From contig NOWV01000015.1 of NCBI GenBank assembly GCA_003344405.1, positions 496,001 through 560,000 on the forward strand: a DNA stretch of 64,000 nt, in the 5' to 3' direction. Both the position numbers and the translations under genes were made by a program. How positions within the stretch are numbered: position 1 is the stretch's first letter; each line of letters opens with the position of its first letter. Source of the stretch: Trichoplax sp. H2 (Eukaryota; Placozoa; Uniplacotomia; Trichoplacea). Shown in pieces: positions 1 through 13,150 of the stretch. The notes below the pieces were generated by a model. The model saw only the letters and a list, made by a program, of their open reading frames with translations. It did not search any database and was not told where the DNA came from.

Positions 1-1943
1 TTACTATCGAAAGTTAGCGTAGAAACGATATCAACTAAACTATTGCTTTCCTTTTCATCTTCATCGAGAGCAATTACAGAGGGAGTTTTAAGTATCGATC
101 TACGTTTGCTATGACTCTTTACTTTACCAGCAGAAGGCATTGGAGTATAAACTGGTTTTCTACCTCGCTTTACAGGAGTATCAGTCGGATTTTTCTTACT
201 ATATAATTCAGGACTTAAATGCGGTCCAAATGTTACACTTTTTCGATTCCTTTTCGGTGCAAAGAATTCATCAACCGTCTTCATTAGACTATCAACAGAA
301 GTAATATCATTCAGAATCCTCTTTTCTGGAGTTTTCGAACGAACATTTGCAGATCCATCATTATTTTGGCTATTGCTCTGTTCAGTCTTTTTTTCAGCAG
401 TAGTATTATTAGCTGGAAAGGATGTTGATGAGCGTCTTCCTCTAGATCGGCGATTTTTAATTTTACCATCTAATCGAAAGCTATCATCCATGCTTTGATC
501 TGAAGTGGACACCTTACTATCACCGTGATCTTTCATTAATTGGTCATTGCTAAGAAGTGTGTTAATCTCAGAATCAATATTTGCTTGCTGCTTACACTCC
601 GATGTTAACGAATCATTTCGTAGGGTAAGGACAATATCAATTTGATCTTGCTTCTTACTGTCCGTATCGTCTACGAAGCTTTCTTCTAACTTAAAACTTC
701 TTCTCCTAATTTGTTTGAGTTTCTTAGCTGAAAGCTGTTGTTGACATTCCAAGCCAGGTATTAAGATGCCAGTATTACTGTCTCCTTGACCTGAGATATT
801 CTCCTTGTCATCGACGGCATCCTAGACGTATAGCACAATCAGTCATAATGCATTACATTAGTTGGCTCAATTTTTAGCAAAACTTGATATAAATATCTAT
901 ATGCTATGAGTACATTAATTTGTTTATTTCTATCAGATAGTCAAAAAAGAACATACGCAATACAGTACAATCACGTTCAATCTGAATGGTCCAGAATAAG
1001 AGCGTACGTATATTACATGATTTGACGAAAGATGATCACTATTTTGTTATTTGTTTATAAAATGATGGCTACGAATCAATATATATTTATCCAATCATCT
1101 TATATATTTACCTGCTTGTTAGGTGTATCTATTATGATGTCACTTTTTTTGTATAGAAAGGTTTTATTGCCAATTTTAATCTTAGTACCATCTTTTATTC
1201 GACATTGCCTCTGTAAGAGGGCTTCACCGGCTACATGGATCTGTGCTGAAGGTTGTAAACGCTCTATCCAAGCCTGCATGTGTTTGATATTGATAAAAAT
1301 AAATTAATGGTAAAGAATTAGAAAATATTTTGTGATACGCGTATATATCGATTCTACAGTTACTTTATCTTAACTACAGTAATAATGATTGTCTATTTAT
1401 GATAAGCCACTTTTATAACATGTTGAATTCAAAATTGATTTTACTGTGCATACGTCTATGATGATATCAAGGCGACGAACATTTATATTTTTATCATTCT
1501 GTCGTAGCACTGTACAATACTGTACATTAGTAGCCTTACAATTGACTATTTAGCATCATGGTGTATTTGACATGGTACATCACCTTGTTGTTGGTGTCGA
1601 TGAATACTCTCGCATGTTGATTCTGAACACTGGCATTACGAATACGAATATCGCAGTTGTCGTCGCTACAATGTGGATATATTTAATAAATGATTATATA
1701 ATTATTAATTGTACGCGTATATATTTAAGCTTGATTTTATTCGAGGTTATTAAGATGCAAATAAAGCTGTTTCCAAGAAATAATTGACTGAACATACCTG
1801 CCAAAAATGCTTTGCTTATCAATTAATGGCACTTTAGATCCCTCAGTTCCGTTTCTTCGAATCAAGACAACGTTACCATATTTACCTGCACTATTGAATG
1901 AGGACTGTTCCATAGTTTCTGCGTCCAGTGAAGAAAAGAACAT
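1..1943 (-). CDS. MKI67: Ki-67/RepoMan-like FHA protein with PP1-docking module (5' part, truncated by window)
   Basis: Four exons join in phase: 1798-1943, 1584-1665, 1112-1273 and 1-821, the last running off the window. The first 130 residues form an FHA domain: a GNVVLIRRNGTEG strand, then SDDNCDIRIRNASVQNQHARV with the phosphopeptide-binding loop (Q replaces the usual K before QH), then a KDGTKIKIGNKTF strand. A disordered, basic, Ser-rich region follows. At about residues 323-352 it carries VTFG, SPELY and TPVKRG in the order and spacing of the protein phosphatase 1 docking module shared by vertebrate Ki-67 and RepoMan (RVxF-type, then PE[LV]F, then NTPL[KR]xG). FHA plus this module indicates a Ki-67-type protein, which in vertebrates coats mitotic chromosomes and recruits PP1. 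The role here is inferred. The C-terminal half, including any Ki-67 repeats, lies outside the window. Confidence 0.82.
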
Positions 1944-3270
1944 TACTGTACTTTAACCAAATGATTAGGATTGTTTGTAAAATGGTGATTCAATAGAACC
2001 ATCGGATACATATCCGTATCGAGTAAAAATACTGGCACTAGTACAATATAAAGCAGTTGCTAAACTAGGACTGTTGTAGCTGATAATTAATAAGAGAAAC
2101 TGGTCAAATTTTATTTAAAAGTTTTAAATTTCAATTTCCTTAAGCCTCAACGTGGATAGAATGAATTTCAATTTGGCCATTTTTCTTACCCGTTAAACGA
2201 TGATTAATCAAGGGATGAGCGATTGGATGGATTAATGAAGTTGACAAGGACGAGTTGTCTGCTTTGCACGACTATTTGGTTAACTTTAGTATTCAAATAA
2301 TGGCACTGCAGGTCGCTAAACTATAAAATCAACTAACCGCTAGCAAAGCTATCTTGACTAGAAGTGGTTTATTAACCTTGCGTCGACAAGATCAATCTGA
2401 CTAACAGTAATTATGATTGCCCCACGATGGTTGTTTTAGGTTATATAGCTTACCGGTCAGATTCGGTTCAGCCCCCTTGGCAGCAGTTGCATTCCATCGA
2501 TCAACGGCCGATCAGTTGCGTATTTGAAAATTTAAATTTTTAGTATCCAATGAAAGTGCAGTATCTCAATGACGTCAAGAGATGACTGCCTGACTTGCTG
2601 CAGTGCGTCCAGATGTCATTCTGTCACTGTCCAGGAGACTGGACTGCGAAAAAGAAAATCTTGCTAGTACCATAGTACGGTACCGGTACTCGTGTACTAG
2701 GCTATAATAATCGACCATTATTATTATTATTAGTCTACACTCAGTCTACAGTAGTGTACAGTATAAGAAATTTTCAAAGAAAAAAATGACTTAATAATGT
2801 AGTTAAAAGTAAGCAAAACATCATGGACCTTTTAATGAACTCAACTTATGCTGAGGACTATCTTTAAGCAGAAATCTTTCCAAAAAATAAGCGATTTCAA
2901 TCATACCTTTTTAGACTAATGAATAGTGCTAGAACTGTTGGATAATGTCCATCTTGTGAGTCAATCAAGGACGGTTCGTTCGGGACCAGTTCCATACCGA
3001 GCAAAATTGACTGCATAGTTAATAATAATTAATTAATTAAATTAAGGAGCTTAAGGTTATGATAATCGATTGATGAGGAACTGGAGCCAATTTGAAAGTA
3101 AACGCCTGGAAAATTAAATGGATGATCTAATTAAAGGCAACACTATATAGCTGAACACACAGAATTTGAGCTTTCAACCAGCATAGAGAGCTCGCAACAC
3201 TCCTGAAATAGTGGTCCGATACTATAATATTTTTGATATTTCTATGGGTCCGATAGAAGGAAAAGTCTGT

Positions 3271-3745
3271 TCAGTAGACTCCAACATTTCTCTATGATAT
3301 TATCTAAAAATGCCAATGAAACGGCTCTATCCTTCATGATGCTTGCCTAAGCAAATTTACCAAGTTTTAACCAAATGAACTACTGGCAGATATGTTTGCA
3401 TAAATGTGCAGTATTGAAGATGTGTAGCCGTTTCACTGGTATTTCTAGATACAGTTTATCGTAGAGAAATGGCTGGGTCTACTGTAATGTTCAGTACATT
3501 GTGGGTCAAAGTCAGTCATTATATCTTAAAATGCCAATGAAATGGCTCTATCCTTTATGATACTTGTCTAAGCAAATTTATCAAGTTTTAACCAAATAAA
3601 CTGCTGGCAGATATGTTTGGACAACTGTGCGGTATTGAAGATGTACAGTATAGATGTTTTAGTGGCATTTCTAGATACAGTTTATCATAGAGAAATGTCT
3701 GGGTCTACGTAATGTCCAGTACATAGTGTGTCCAAGTTAGTCATT
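3271..3745. repeat. Tandemly duplicated fold-back (MITE-like) element
   Basis: The first unit has a left arm at about 3271-3330 and a right arm at about 3424-3487 that are near-perfect reverse complements: TCTCTATGAT / AT[CT][AG]TAGAGA outside, and TGCCAATGAAACGGCT / AGCCGTTTCACTGG inside. A second, diverged unit (about 3522-3745) repeats the same order, including the shared AAGCAAATTTA, GGCAGATATGTTTG and TATTGAAGATGT blocks. Its left outer arm appears eroded. There is no coding capacity, so this looks like a small non-autonomous element duplicated in tandem. Confidence 0.7.
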
Positions 3746-6459
3746 GACTATGGCTTTTCACAGCAACACGTAAAGCATTTTTACATCATTTACAGTTTTA
3801 TGAATTATTATTTTTTAGCGAAGACAGTACGTCATGTTGATTATGAAACATTAGAAGATAATAATTCCGGCCAAGTCCCCTAATATGGTCAACTTACTCA
3901 GCTCAAGTTTTGTAATGATGAGAATTAATAATCTTAAATTTTTATGATGATTGATGACTAATTAATTTTAATTATTATTGACGCCTGTAATAATTCTAGC
4001 GTTTTAACTTGAAGGGAAGTATTTAATAAACACTGTACGTATATAGGAACAATCATTCATTCAAGTTTTGTTATCCTAGTGTCATAAAAGCATATAGACT
4101 ACAAATTAACAAAAATTATGAAATTTCAGCAACTTTACAAAATAAAGTATTGCTGTAAGTAGATCACTGTGCAATGTGCATGTACTAACCTGATGGAGAA
4201 AAGTGGGAGTTGCTAAGAAATCTAGTAAATGAATTAATCTAGTAGAGAACCTAAAACCTCTATTTATTCATTCATGAAATAATATTACCTTGAAGATAAT
4301 CACACATGGCTTCAACTCTCTTCCTTTAAAAATATTCACACATAGTCAAATTAATTTTTTCGTCGCCATGATTTTTTAGATAAAAGCCTGTAGTAATTGA
4401 CTCGAATATCAATACCGTACTCAGTACTTTTTGTTATTTAAAACTTTTTCACTTACAAAATACGCTTTGGCAATAATCTCCTCAAATTGCAATAGCTATC
4501 ACTCCAATACTAGAAGAGAGAGAACTGAGAAGTGAAAATTTAGTGCAAAAGAATGTCAAAGCCTACTAGTTAGGGTTACTCTACACTACTACTGAAACTC
4601 TATACAACACTGTACAAAACCAATCAAGCAGCTCATTTGAATAGCAATTTGTGGACAGTATAGTGTATATCGACATTTTAGTTAAATGACCAGCAAATTA
4701 GTCGGCCTGTCTATTTTGAGTAGAGTATGCTAAAGAGTTCTTTCCTGTCCCTCTCTTTTAATTACAGTACAGTAATAACGTGCTTTGATAGTGCAATAAT
4801 AAAATCAATGAAGCAAAGTACTATGGGAAGTAGAATAGTCGAAAGCTTTTTAAAGCCTACGTCGATTAAGGGAAAATTATCAACATAGAAGATAACTTTG
4901 CCAAATTTATTAAGGCTGGCAGGATGAAAGGGTGGATTTGTACTATATTCGTCCTATGTACTGCAAAGGCTATAGCTGACGGCTATATAAAGCTTTGTTT
5001 TAGAGTGATGTACTAATGTAATTCTTGTCTTAAGAGAAGTTAAGGATTTCAAACCCATTCATGATATTACCATGTAGTGATTCACCCTATGGTTGATTGC
5101 CTTGATAGGCATATATTTGATAGAATTGGATTTAGATGATTGCTAATGACTATATTATACCCATCTATATGATACGGTAATTTTATCTTATTAATTGATA
5201 ATTGAAATTATGGGCCCGTTGATCAGTTATGGAATGCAAAGACAATTTTAATGCATCGATAATATAATAATGCAAAAATGGATTACCCTACAAAAATAGT
5301 CTGATTTTAGTACCTGTCAAAATAAATGATGCTTAAAAACTCAAACTTATCTGAGTGTTGATCGTGATAGATAATTAATATAACTGTTCGTTTGCTGTGT
5401 TCTCGTAATTGCAAATTGGAAGGCGACAATCTCGAAAATAATTACCACGCCATCAATTTGCGTCCAAAGTTCAAAAATAACTTTTAGTTTGTCATTTCTG
5501 ATCTGGTGACAAGGAACTAGCGTAAAGGACGTGGTAAGAAGTTACTACTTTTACCTATTAGTGAGTAATTTCTTTCGAAAACTTGACACTCTCAGGCGCT
5601 TGAGGGACAAGTTTTACAGCTGTTCCCATATTATTTCTAATCCAGTATATGAAATTATAATTTAGGCTACTATGAAATTAAACGAGACATCTCCGGATGA
5701 AGCAACCTCCATACACACTATTGGCTAATAAAACTGATAGCCAGTAATTGGTAGTAATCTTAGATCTCCATTATACACGATTATAAGATGTTAGAAAACA
5801 ATTTAGCCAGTAACAACTGCCATAATTAATTATATCGAAACTAGTTCAAACCTTTAATATTGAAAAACCTATCACTGTATTGTATGGTAAGAGTATATTG
5901 CACGTAAATGTATATAAACTGAAATTTGACACTACAAGTAGATCTTTACCGAACGTTACAAAATTGCAATTTTATAGTAGTATTTGCTGAAATTATTTTA
6001 AATGTTTTAATAAATGCGTCGATTTAATAATTTCTACGATAAAGGTTATTTATATTTGACATCCTAAGAGATACTTTAGAGAATTTTAAAATCAACAGCT
6101 GCAGCTCTTGTCATTATTCTTAATAAATACGCTAGGAAAATAACTATAACCATGAAATGTTCGCGTTTGGCATGTGCTATTCAATTAATAATGTAGTTCA
6201 CAAAAATTGCTACTATATGACAATCAGTAAATAAGAATATGTGGGCGGGAAGTTAAATATATTTTTTAACAGTAACAATTAAAAAAATCAACATTATTGT
6301 GAATTGAAATGCTTAAAAACTGACCATTTAAAGCAATAATTCCTTGAGCGTATTAAGTCTAGTGCAATAGTAAAATTTACTATCAGATTTTTTGCTGATA
6401 TTGTGTGAATTCGATTATATGAGTAATAACTAATTGCTCTGATGATAATCTCTAGCTTG

Positions 6460-6890
6460 TTCGTTGATATATTTCAAAGTGCAAGGTTTTATATCAATAA
6501 ATCTATGAATTACTTGATCATTGATATTACTTCTAATTTAGGAATATTAGTAAGACCTAGTTCAAGAGATTTTATATCAGTTAAAACTATTAGCTATTTG
6601 ATCAATTACTTTACCTCTGCGTAAGGAATATTAGTAAAACTTAGTAAAAGAGATTTAATATTGACTAATCTACTATATTTAATTAGCTATTTGATCATTT
6701 GTACCACTCCTACATTAGGAAAATTAGTAAGACTTAGTACAAGAGGTTCAATACCAACTAATCTATCAGCTGCTGAATGAATTACATATTATTCTTGTAT
6801 TATGAATATTAATACGACTGTGTACAGGAGATTTAACATCAACCAATTTATTAGTTGATTAATTGATTCAGTACCGGTAATTAATTGTGA
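6460..6890. repeat. Diverged tandem repeat, period about 83-94 bp
   Basis: Units starting near 6541, 6624, 6718 and 6804 share the core GGAATATTAGTAAGACTTAGT followed by AAGAGATTTAATATCA and a downstream AGCTATTTGATCA. A more decayed unit lies just upstream (about 6460-6540). Divergence between units is substantial, so the array is old. Confidence 0.65.
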
Positions 6891-8312
6891 AGATTAATCA
6901 AACATTAATTCTGCGACTACAATTCCAGTTAAACTACTCGCAGCTCCTCTGTAATGTGACTGGTCATTCCACCATGAAGACTTGATTTGCTCTAGTATTA
7001 AATAGAGCAATAATTAAAAAAATAAACAATGACCACGCCAAATGTGCTACACGCAGAAAAATTATAACTTTTTATTACGGTTATTACTAAAGATTAACTT
7101 TTTATAAACAACGGAAATGCTACTGCGCCTAGCAGTAATATTTTCATAACTTTAAATAACCAGAATTCTTATTCCTTTGGATTATAAACTCTCTAAAAAT
7201 TATCTAGATATAAAAAAATAACTAAAAGTATTTAAATTACAGCAGGTTTCAATCTTGTTAAACAAATTTTATATTACCAGTTTTAGGAAAGCAACATTTT
7301 GCGTTAAAGCTAGATACTATATATGGCTTATTACGCCAGCATCTGGATGAGGAAATAATATCTAAGAAATAATGGTATTTCAAAAATATCTATTTCCTAT
7401 CTGTAACGAAAATAGGTCTATTTTAAAAAAAAAAAAATTTGAAGGATCATTATATAAAAATTCCCTATCAACACTATGTTAATGAGCTTTCTAAAATACA
7501 GAACAGTAAAGGATTTTATTGAAAGTCTATGCGTTTTGTGCCGGAAATAAAAGACTTTTTTTAAATAGAAAAATTAAAGGAAATGGAATTCAGCGACTGA
7601 TTTCAATATTAAAAGACACGGAAATGGTTCCTTCAACCTTATCTATTTACACTGATGTATCTATGTAAATCTTTGCTTTTACTAAACTCATAAACTATTC
7701 TTTAAATCGTAAAATTTAATTACTAATGACCTCCTTTATAGTATATTAAATTTAGAGCTCATTCTGAATAAAAGCTGACACATATACATATAACAAAAGG
7801 GTAAAAGAGTAAAATTTGTGATGACTTCCTCCAGGTTTATCTACTGTATAAGAATCATTCGCAAATAATCACAACAATTTATCAGAATCTCTTGGCTTTA
7901 GCTCTATTTCGAAATTAAATAAACACACACATAGGAAAAGGGCAAAAAATTCCATCACGATAGCAGTAAATCAGATGTCAAAATGGCCAAAATTAATGCA
8001 GATTGCAGTCACATATTTCACAGTAATACAGCATTTGGATGATTATTTCCGGTGAATTTTTTTTTGTCTACGCTCATGTCATGATAGATGAAGAGGAAAT
8101 ACAAGATAGAAAGACGGCGACTATGGAGGACCATTGATAATGGTGTCAATATAGAGTAAATTTTAATATGCCTTGTTAAGGGAAATGAGGATATATTCCT
8201 GACCCTTTCAAAGTATGGGCTGAAAAGGTAGAACTGCGTCTATCTCCAACTGTGGGTACTGTAGAAATGGCTATTGCATATAATTTTTGGTTTATTATTA
8301 TTTAAAACTTAA

Positions 8313-8453
8313 TAAATCACTACATTTATTGGGGAGAAATAATAGTAAATCACTACTATGTTTACTCTAGGGGCATTATACTAAATCATTTCTATACTTA
8401 CTCAAGGGGCATAATATTAAATCACTACTATGCATACAGAAGCAACGATATTA
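8313..8453. repeat. 36-bp tandem repeat, about four units
   Basis: Units begin at 8313, 8346, 8382 and 8418 with TAAATCACTACTATG or a close variant. The middle units continue TTTACTCTAGGGGCATTATAC. Spacing between the last three unit starts is exactly 36 bp. The array is short and has no coding potential. Confidence 0.8.
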
Positions 8454-10341
8454 GATTTAGCCAGCATCGTTTTCCTAAATATAATATTAGAATATATGGA
8501 AAAGTGAATAGTTTTAAATTGAATATGCTCTTATAGTCGAAATGGTTATTGTCCTCGAAGATCGCTATTCATTGACTTATAGCAAGTTACAGTATAAAGC
8601 GTTGATGTTGTTGTAAATTTTTCATTCTTATATTACAGCATATGCTAATTAAATTTATAAGATATAGAAGCAAGCTTAATACAATAGTTGATCATACGCG
8701 TACATCATCATGCGTTATCATAATCATTTACTGCTGTTAGTGAAGCCAGTTTGCTGCAGTGTCATAAACCCACCATATTTTCTAGTAAGTTCCATTGTTG
8801 GAAAAATGGAGCAACAATCATTACTTGTGACCGTCTTGATAATACGGAAAATCAAAGGTTAAGTTGTAAATATTATTCGACTCTGCAAGATCAAAGGAAT
8901 TGACAATAGACTTCGCTCTTGCCACGCATTATAAGTTAGATCAACCATAAAAGTATACAGTAGCACCCACATATAAACGAAGGCGCTGAAAAATATTAAT
9001 AATTTTTAGAAGTAGTGTTGACAGTCACTGTAATTGATCTCGGATAAAATATTAAGGACAGATAAATAAAATACCCTAAATATCTTGTAAAACGTATAAA
9101 AAATAGATAGTTATAATGTATTATCCAAGGAAACAGTAACTTATAGATGGTGCTAGGTAATCTACTTTCTTGCCGTAGAAATAAAAAATTGTACGCGTAT
9201 GGATGAACATCTAAATCTGGAGATATGATTCGTCGCATATGCCATCAATCCATACGAAATAAAAATGCCTGAATTAAATTTTTCAAAATTCTAAGTATAC
9301 ACAGTATACCTAAAACAACTAAGAATATGCGTACTATAATCTCAGTAAGAAATCATCCTTCTTTTTGGCCTCTTAGAACGGAAAGAATTTATGCATATTG
9401 TGAAATTTGCGTAGCATTTTATACAAAGAAATAGAATTTTTTTGCAATATCCATCTATTCGTTCATATCGCTCGGAGATGTTATTAAAGGTAGCTACTTC
9501 ATTGATGCACATAATCTACTAATTAATATTAAATTCATTAAATATTGATCAACCTATTAACTTGACCATTGGAATCCGAGCAGCCAGTAACATACGCTTA
9601 ATTTATCTTAGGAGCATCATTACTTGCAAGTTAATCTAGTTATTGACACAATATTCTTTAAATATTCATTAATCAATTATATATAATTATCTTCGCTATT
9701 GCAATAAAATGGAGGCAACATCATCAGCTTCAGTTGTTTGAAACTGGCAATTACAACTAATAATAGATACAAAGATTGTTGCAAGGGTTTTCCTGGTCTG
9801 TATGACGATCGATAGGCCTAGAATATCTCTTGGCAAACGCCTTGTTCTAAGCTGTATCCAATGACATGTCGTTACTGATCCTTTGGTCTCGGCGTATTCT
9901 ACAATAAAATGTGCTGAAACGCTTTATTGACACTCATTTTCTATTTTAACACCCATTAAAATCGAATGATTATCGAAATTACTGCCATTCCAATTTTATA
10001 ATGGTAGGAAATGTCAAAAATTGCTTTCTTAATAAGAACAGAGCTGGCGTCGAAATGTCTGCAAATCTGGAACAACTTTTGTTTTACAATAGAATAGCAT
10101 ATCCATTTCTCATAGAAATGGAAGACAACATAGCATAACACAAGAAAAACAGAAGCAGGTATTGTACGCTTAAAACCGATTGGAACTTCAAATGAAAGAA
10201 TCCTATAGAAAAGTGAATGCAATTTCAATATTGTTTTAATGAAAAGCAACAAAAATGACGTCAACTTAGAATGGCCAAATGCTGATAGCCTTAATCTGGT
10301 GCGATAGTCTATGGTATTAATTTCTAGAATAAAACAGAAGT

Positions 10342-10447
10342 TTACAAACCCATCGTAATATGACTATAAATACCTTGCAGCTGCATATCATCACTGCCAT
10401 TTCTCCCTTTCCTTCCTGTTAAAGTGTCAAAAGCATCTTGGAATAGT
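10342..10447 (-). other. Possible orphan coding exon, unidentified
   Basis: On the minus strand, a TTTTTAG acceptor precedes an open 34-codon frame ending in TAA at 10342. The predicted peptide contains LFQDAFDTLTGRKGR then GSDDMQLQGIY, which reads like real protein rather than A+T-driven noise. An internal CAAG|GTATTT could alternatively serve as a splice donor. I found no matching upstream exon and do not recognise the family. It could be a terminal exon, an internal exon or a pseudogene piece. Confidence 0.3.
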
Positions 10448-11819
10448 CTAAAAACCAAAATTAACTGGATACAGTACTGAATTTTTACACATACAGCTTA
10501 AAAAAAATCGATTCCGTCCAATTAGTATCATTATTAAGTCATGATTCCTTAAATTATCATTTAATTTCTACCTTTCTAGGCTACTTATTCCTAACGGAAA
10601 TACTGTTGATCGATTTTTCATCTTAACAGCTAGGTTATTTTTACTATCGGATTGGTCCTTTCCGTATGCAAATATATTATCTTGCTAATAGGATTATCAA
10701 GCGTTAGGAGACAACTTCACCAAGACTCGCCTGTATGCAACACCCAAATCATTCTTACCTTTGCAAAATGATGGATTTTTACGTAAGTTGAAAATAAAAC
10801 TATAACGATCATTTATTTCCTTGAATATTATCATTATAACTTAGTTTGACAAGATCATTTCAACTGCTTAGATAAATCAGGCAGATCATAGTAATTAGTT
10901 GGAAGTAGCCAAGTTTTGTTCATTAATTTCGGTAAAAGTAGGGTAAGTAACATATTGCTAAGATAGCATTGCTCAGGTAAATATAATATTTGTTGCCTTG
11001 TAATCGTTAATTAATAATCTTTGTAACAGCTTTACTAAATTCAAAATCGTTCAATTTTTATTTTAGTTTATTGATCATAATTCTATCAAAAAAAAACAAT
11101 TACACTTTGATCATGGAAAAACATTTTTTCATTTATTTGTTATTCTGGTCTTGATATATCTCATCTATGGTAATGTATTGTCCCATTTTCTATTTGTTTG
11201 AAATATAACATTCATCAATAATGAGTCAATCCAATTGAATGATTTTTCCCGACATAGAAATTAGAGCTGATCATCATAGTTTATCTTCTATATCCTCACA
11301 ATCCACAATATTCAAACTCCAAAGAGAATTGCGTAACAAGACTACTTTACTTACTAGAAAAAATTTGCATTGTTATTATTTATTGAAGATGACATTGGAC
11401 AATTTGTTTCCGTATCCTCTTACTTTAGGAGGTTATATAAAAAACTATTAATAATAATATTCATTTTCTTTTTTTCTTGCCAACATGGCTTGACTATACG
11501 GGCAAAAGTGGTCGTTATTTCCTGTAAATTAAAATTTTCTTTCAACACTTCGTTTTAGTTTTGAGTCATAGTATTACATTATGCTTTAAGTCTATGGAAT
11601 ATAACTATTGAGCGAATATTTAACGCAATACCAGTAAAATTATAATTTTAAGGGGAAATTCTAAAATTTTATATTTGACATTTTTGATAATATCGATCGG
11701 ATAACAGTAGTGGCAACACAAATCGTTATTCCCGAACTGAAATCATCATCGTTTTATAATATATAATCAGCGACCAATCTATACCTGATCTAAGTTTGCC
11801 AAAATCTCTTCTGTATCTA

Positions 11820-13150
11820 TCATGATAATATACTGTACTTAATACATCCTTAAACTATAAGTTTTGCTTAAAGTTTATCAATTACTCTTGAATACAGTTA
11901 ATAGTAGTAGATAAACTATTCTTAAAATCTTGTGATACTTTAAAAAGAATAAGTAAAAGCGTTTTCGAAATTACTCTTTAAATACTTCATCGTATTGACA
12001 GCATGAAGCACTGTTAATCAAAAAGTCATTCTGTTACTGCCTTGACATTATAGTTAACACCTGCCAAATATACTTAAATAATGAGTGCTCAAAGATTTAT
12101 CAGTTTTTACTTTTGAACGCAGCTGATAGCAGCAGATAAAGTATTCTCGAGTACTGTGTTGTAATACTTTAAAAAGAATGAATTAGGTATTTTTCTAAAT
12201 TACTCTTTTGATAATTAATTAATCGTAGCAATCATGCTGAACACTAAATTGGCTTCGAAATTTCTTCAGTGATTTCCTTATTAGTGCAGTTAATCCTTGC
12301 TGCATCTATTAAATAAATTAACCTTCAAAATTGATTTATTACTTTGGAACACAGCTGATAATAGTAGATAAAATATATTAGAGTAATTTTAACACTTTAA
12401 AAGGAATAAACGAAGCATTTTGTGATTTGCTCTTGAAATAATAAATCGCATCAACTATATTGAATTACTCGATTGGCAATATATCTCTTCCATAACTGCT
12501 TAATGATATACTGTAGTTAAGACAAGCTAAAATTATCAAAGTAATGATATCTAAAAATGTTTATAAGTTACTCGTGAATACTGTAGATAGTAATAGATAA
12601 AACATTCTTAAATACTTGTGATGCTTGAAAGAAATGAGTTAAAAGTACTTTCTAAATTACACTTCTAATAGATAATCATATCAGCAAAGTTGAGAACTAA
12701 TTTGAACAAAAATCTCTTCCGTTAACGACATGATAATATACTCATAGTTAATACATATTAAATTTACTGAATAAAAGGATGCTTTAGTAAAATTGATCAG
12801 TTATTTTTGAACACAGCTGATAGTAGTAGATAAAATAGAATTGACTATTTGTAGTAGTTTAAGAATTAAATTAGGATTTCTGAATTACTCTCGATCCATT
12901 TATTTACATTCATAATCTTATCTAAAAGTTGACCAAAAAGTCTTTCCGTATCTGGCTTGATAATAAAGTTAATACAGGCTATAATTAATTACTAAAATAA
13001 ATAAGCTTAAATGTCTCATCAATGACTTTTAAATACAATTAATTAGAGTAGATAAAAATAGAATTAAATGCTGATAATGCTTATAATACTTTAAAAAATC
13101 GAGTTTTAGCATTTTGTAAATTATTTTTTTGATTTTTAATTAATGTTTTC
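11820..13150. repeat. Satellite-like tandem array, about six units of ~225 bp
   Basis: Units recur near 11880, 12110, 12345, 12565, 12795 and 13020. Each has a CTCTTGAATACAGTTAATAGTAG-type start (TTTGAACACAGCTGATAGTAG in other units), then TAGATAAA, ATACTTTAAAAAGAAT and AAATTACTC blocks in the same order. Units are roughly 70-85% alike by eye. There is no open reading frame across units. Confidence 0.75.

Noticed and set aside
2570-2577. TGACGTCA, a perfect CRE/ATF site, with a CCAAT nearby at about 2547
   Set aside because: An 8-mer is expected about once by chance in a window this size, and it is 630 bp from the Ki-67-like start codon with no known transcription start.
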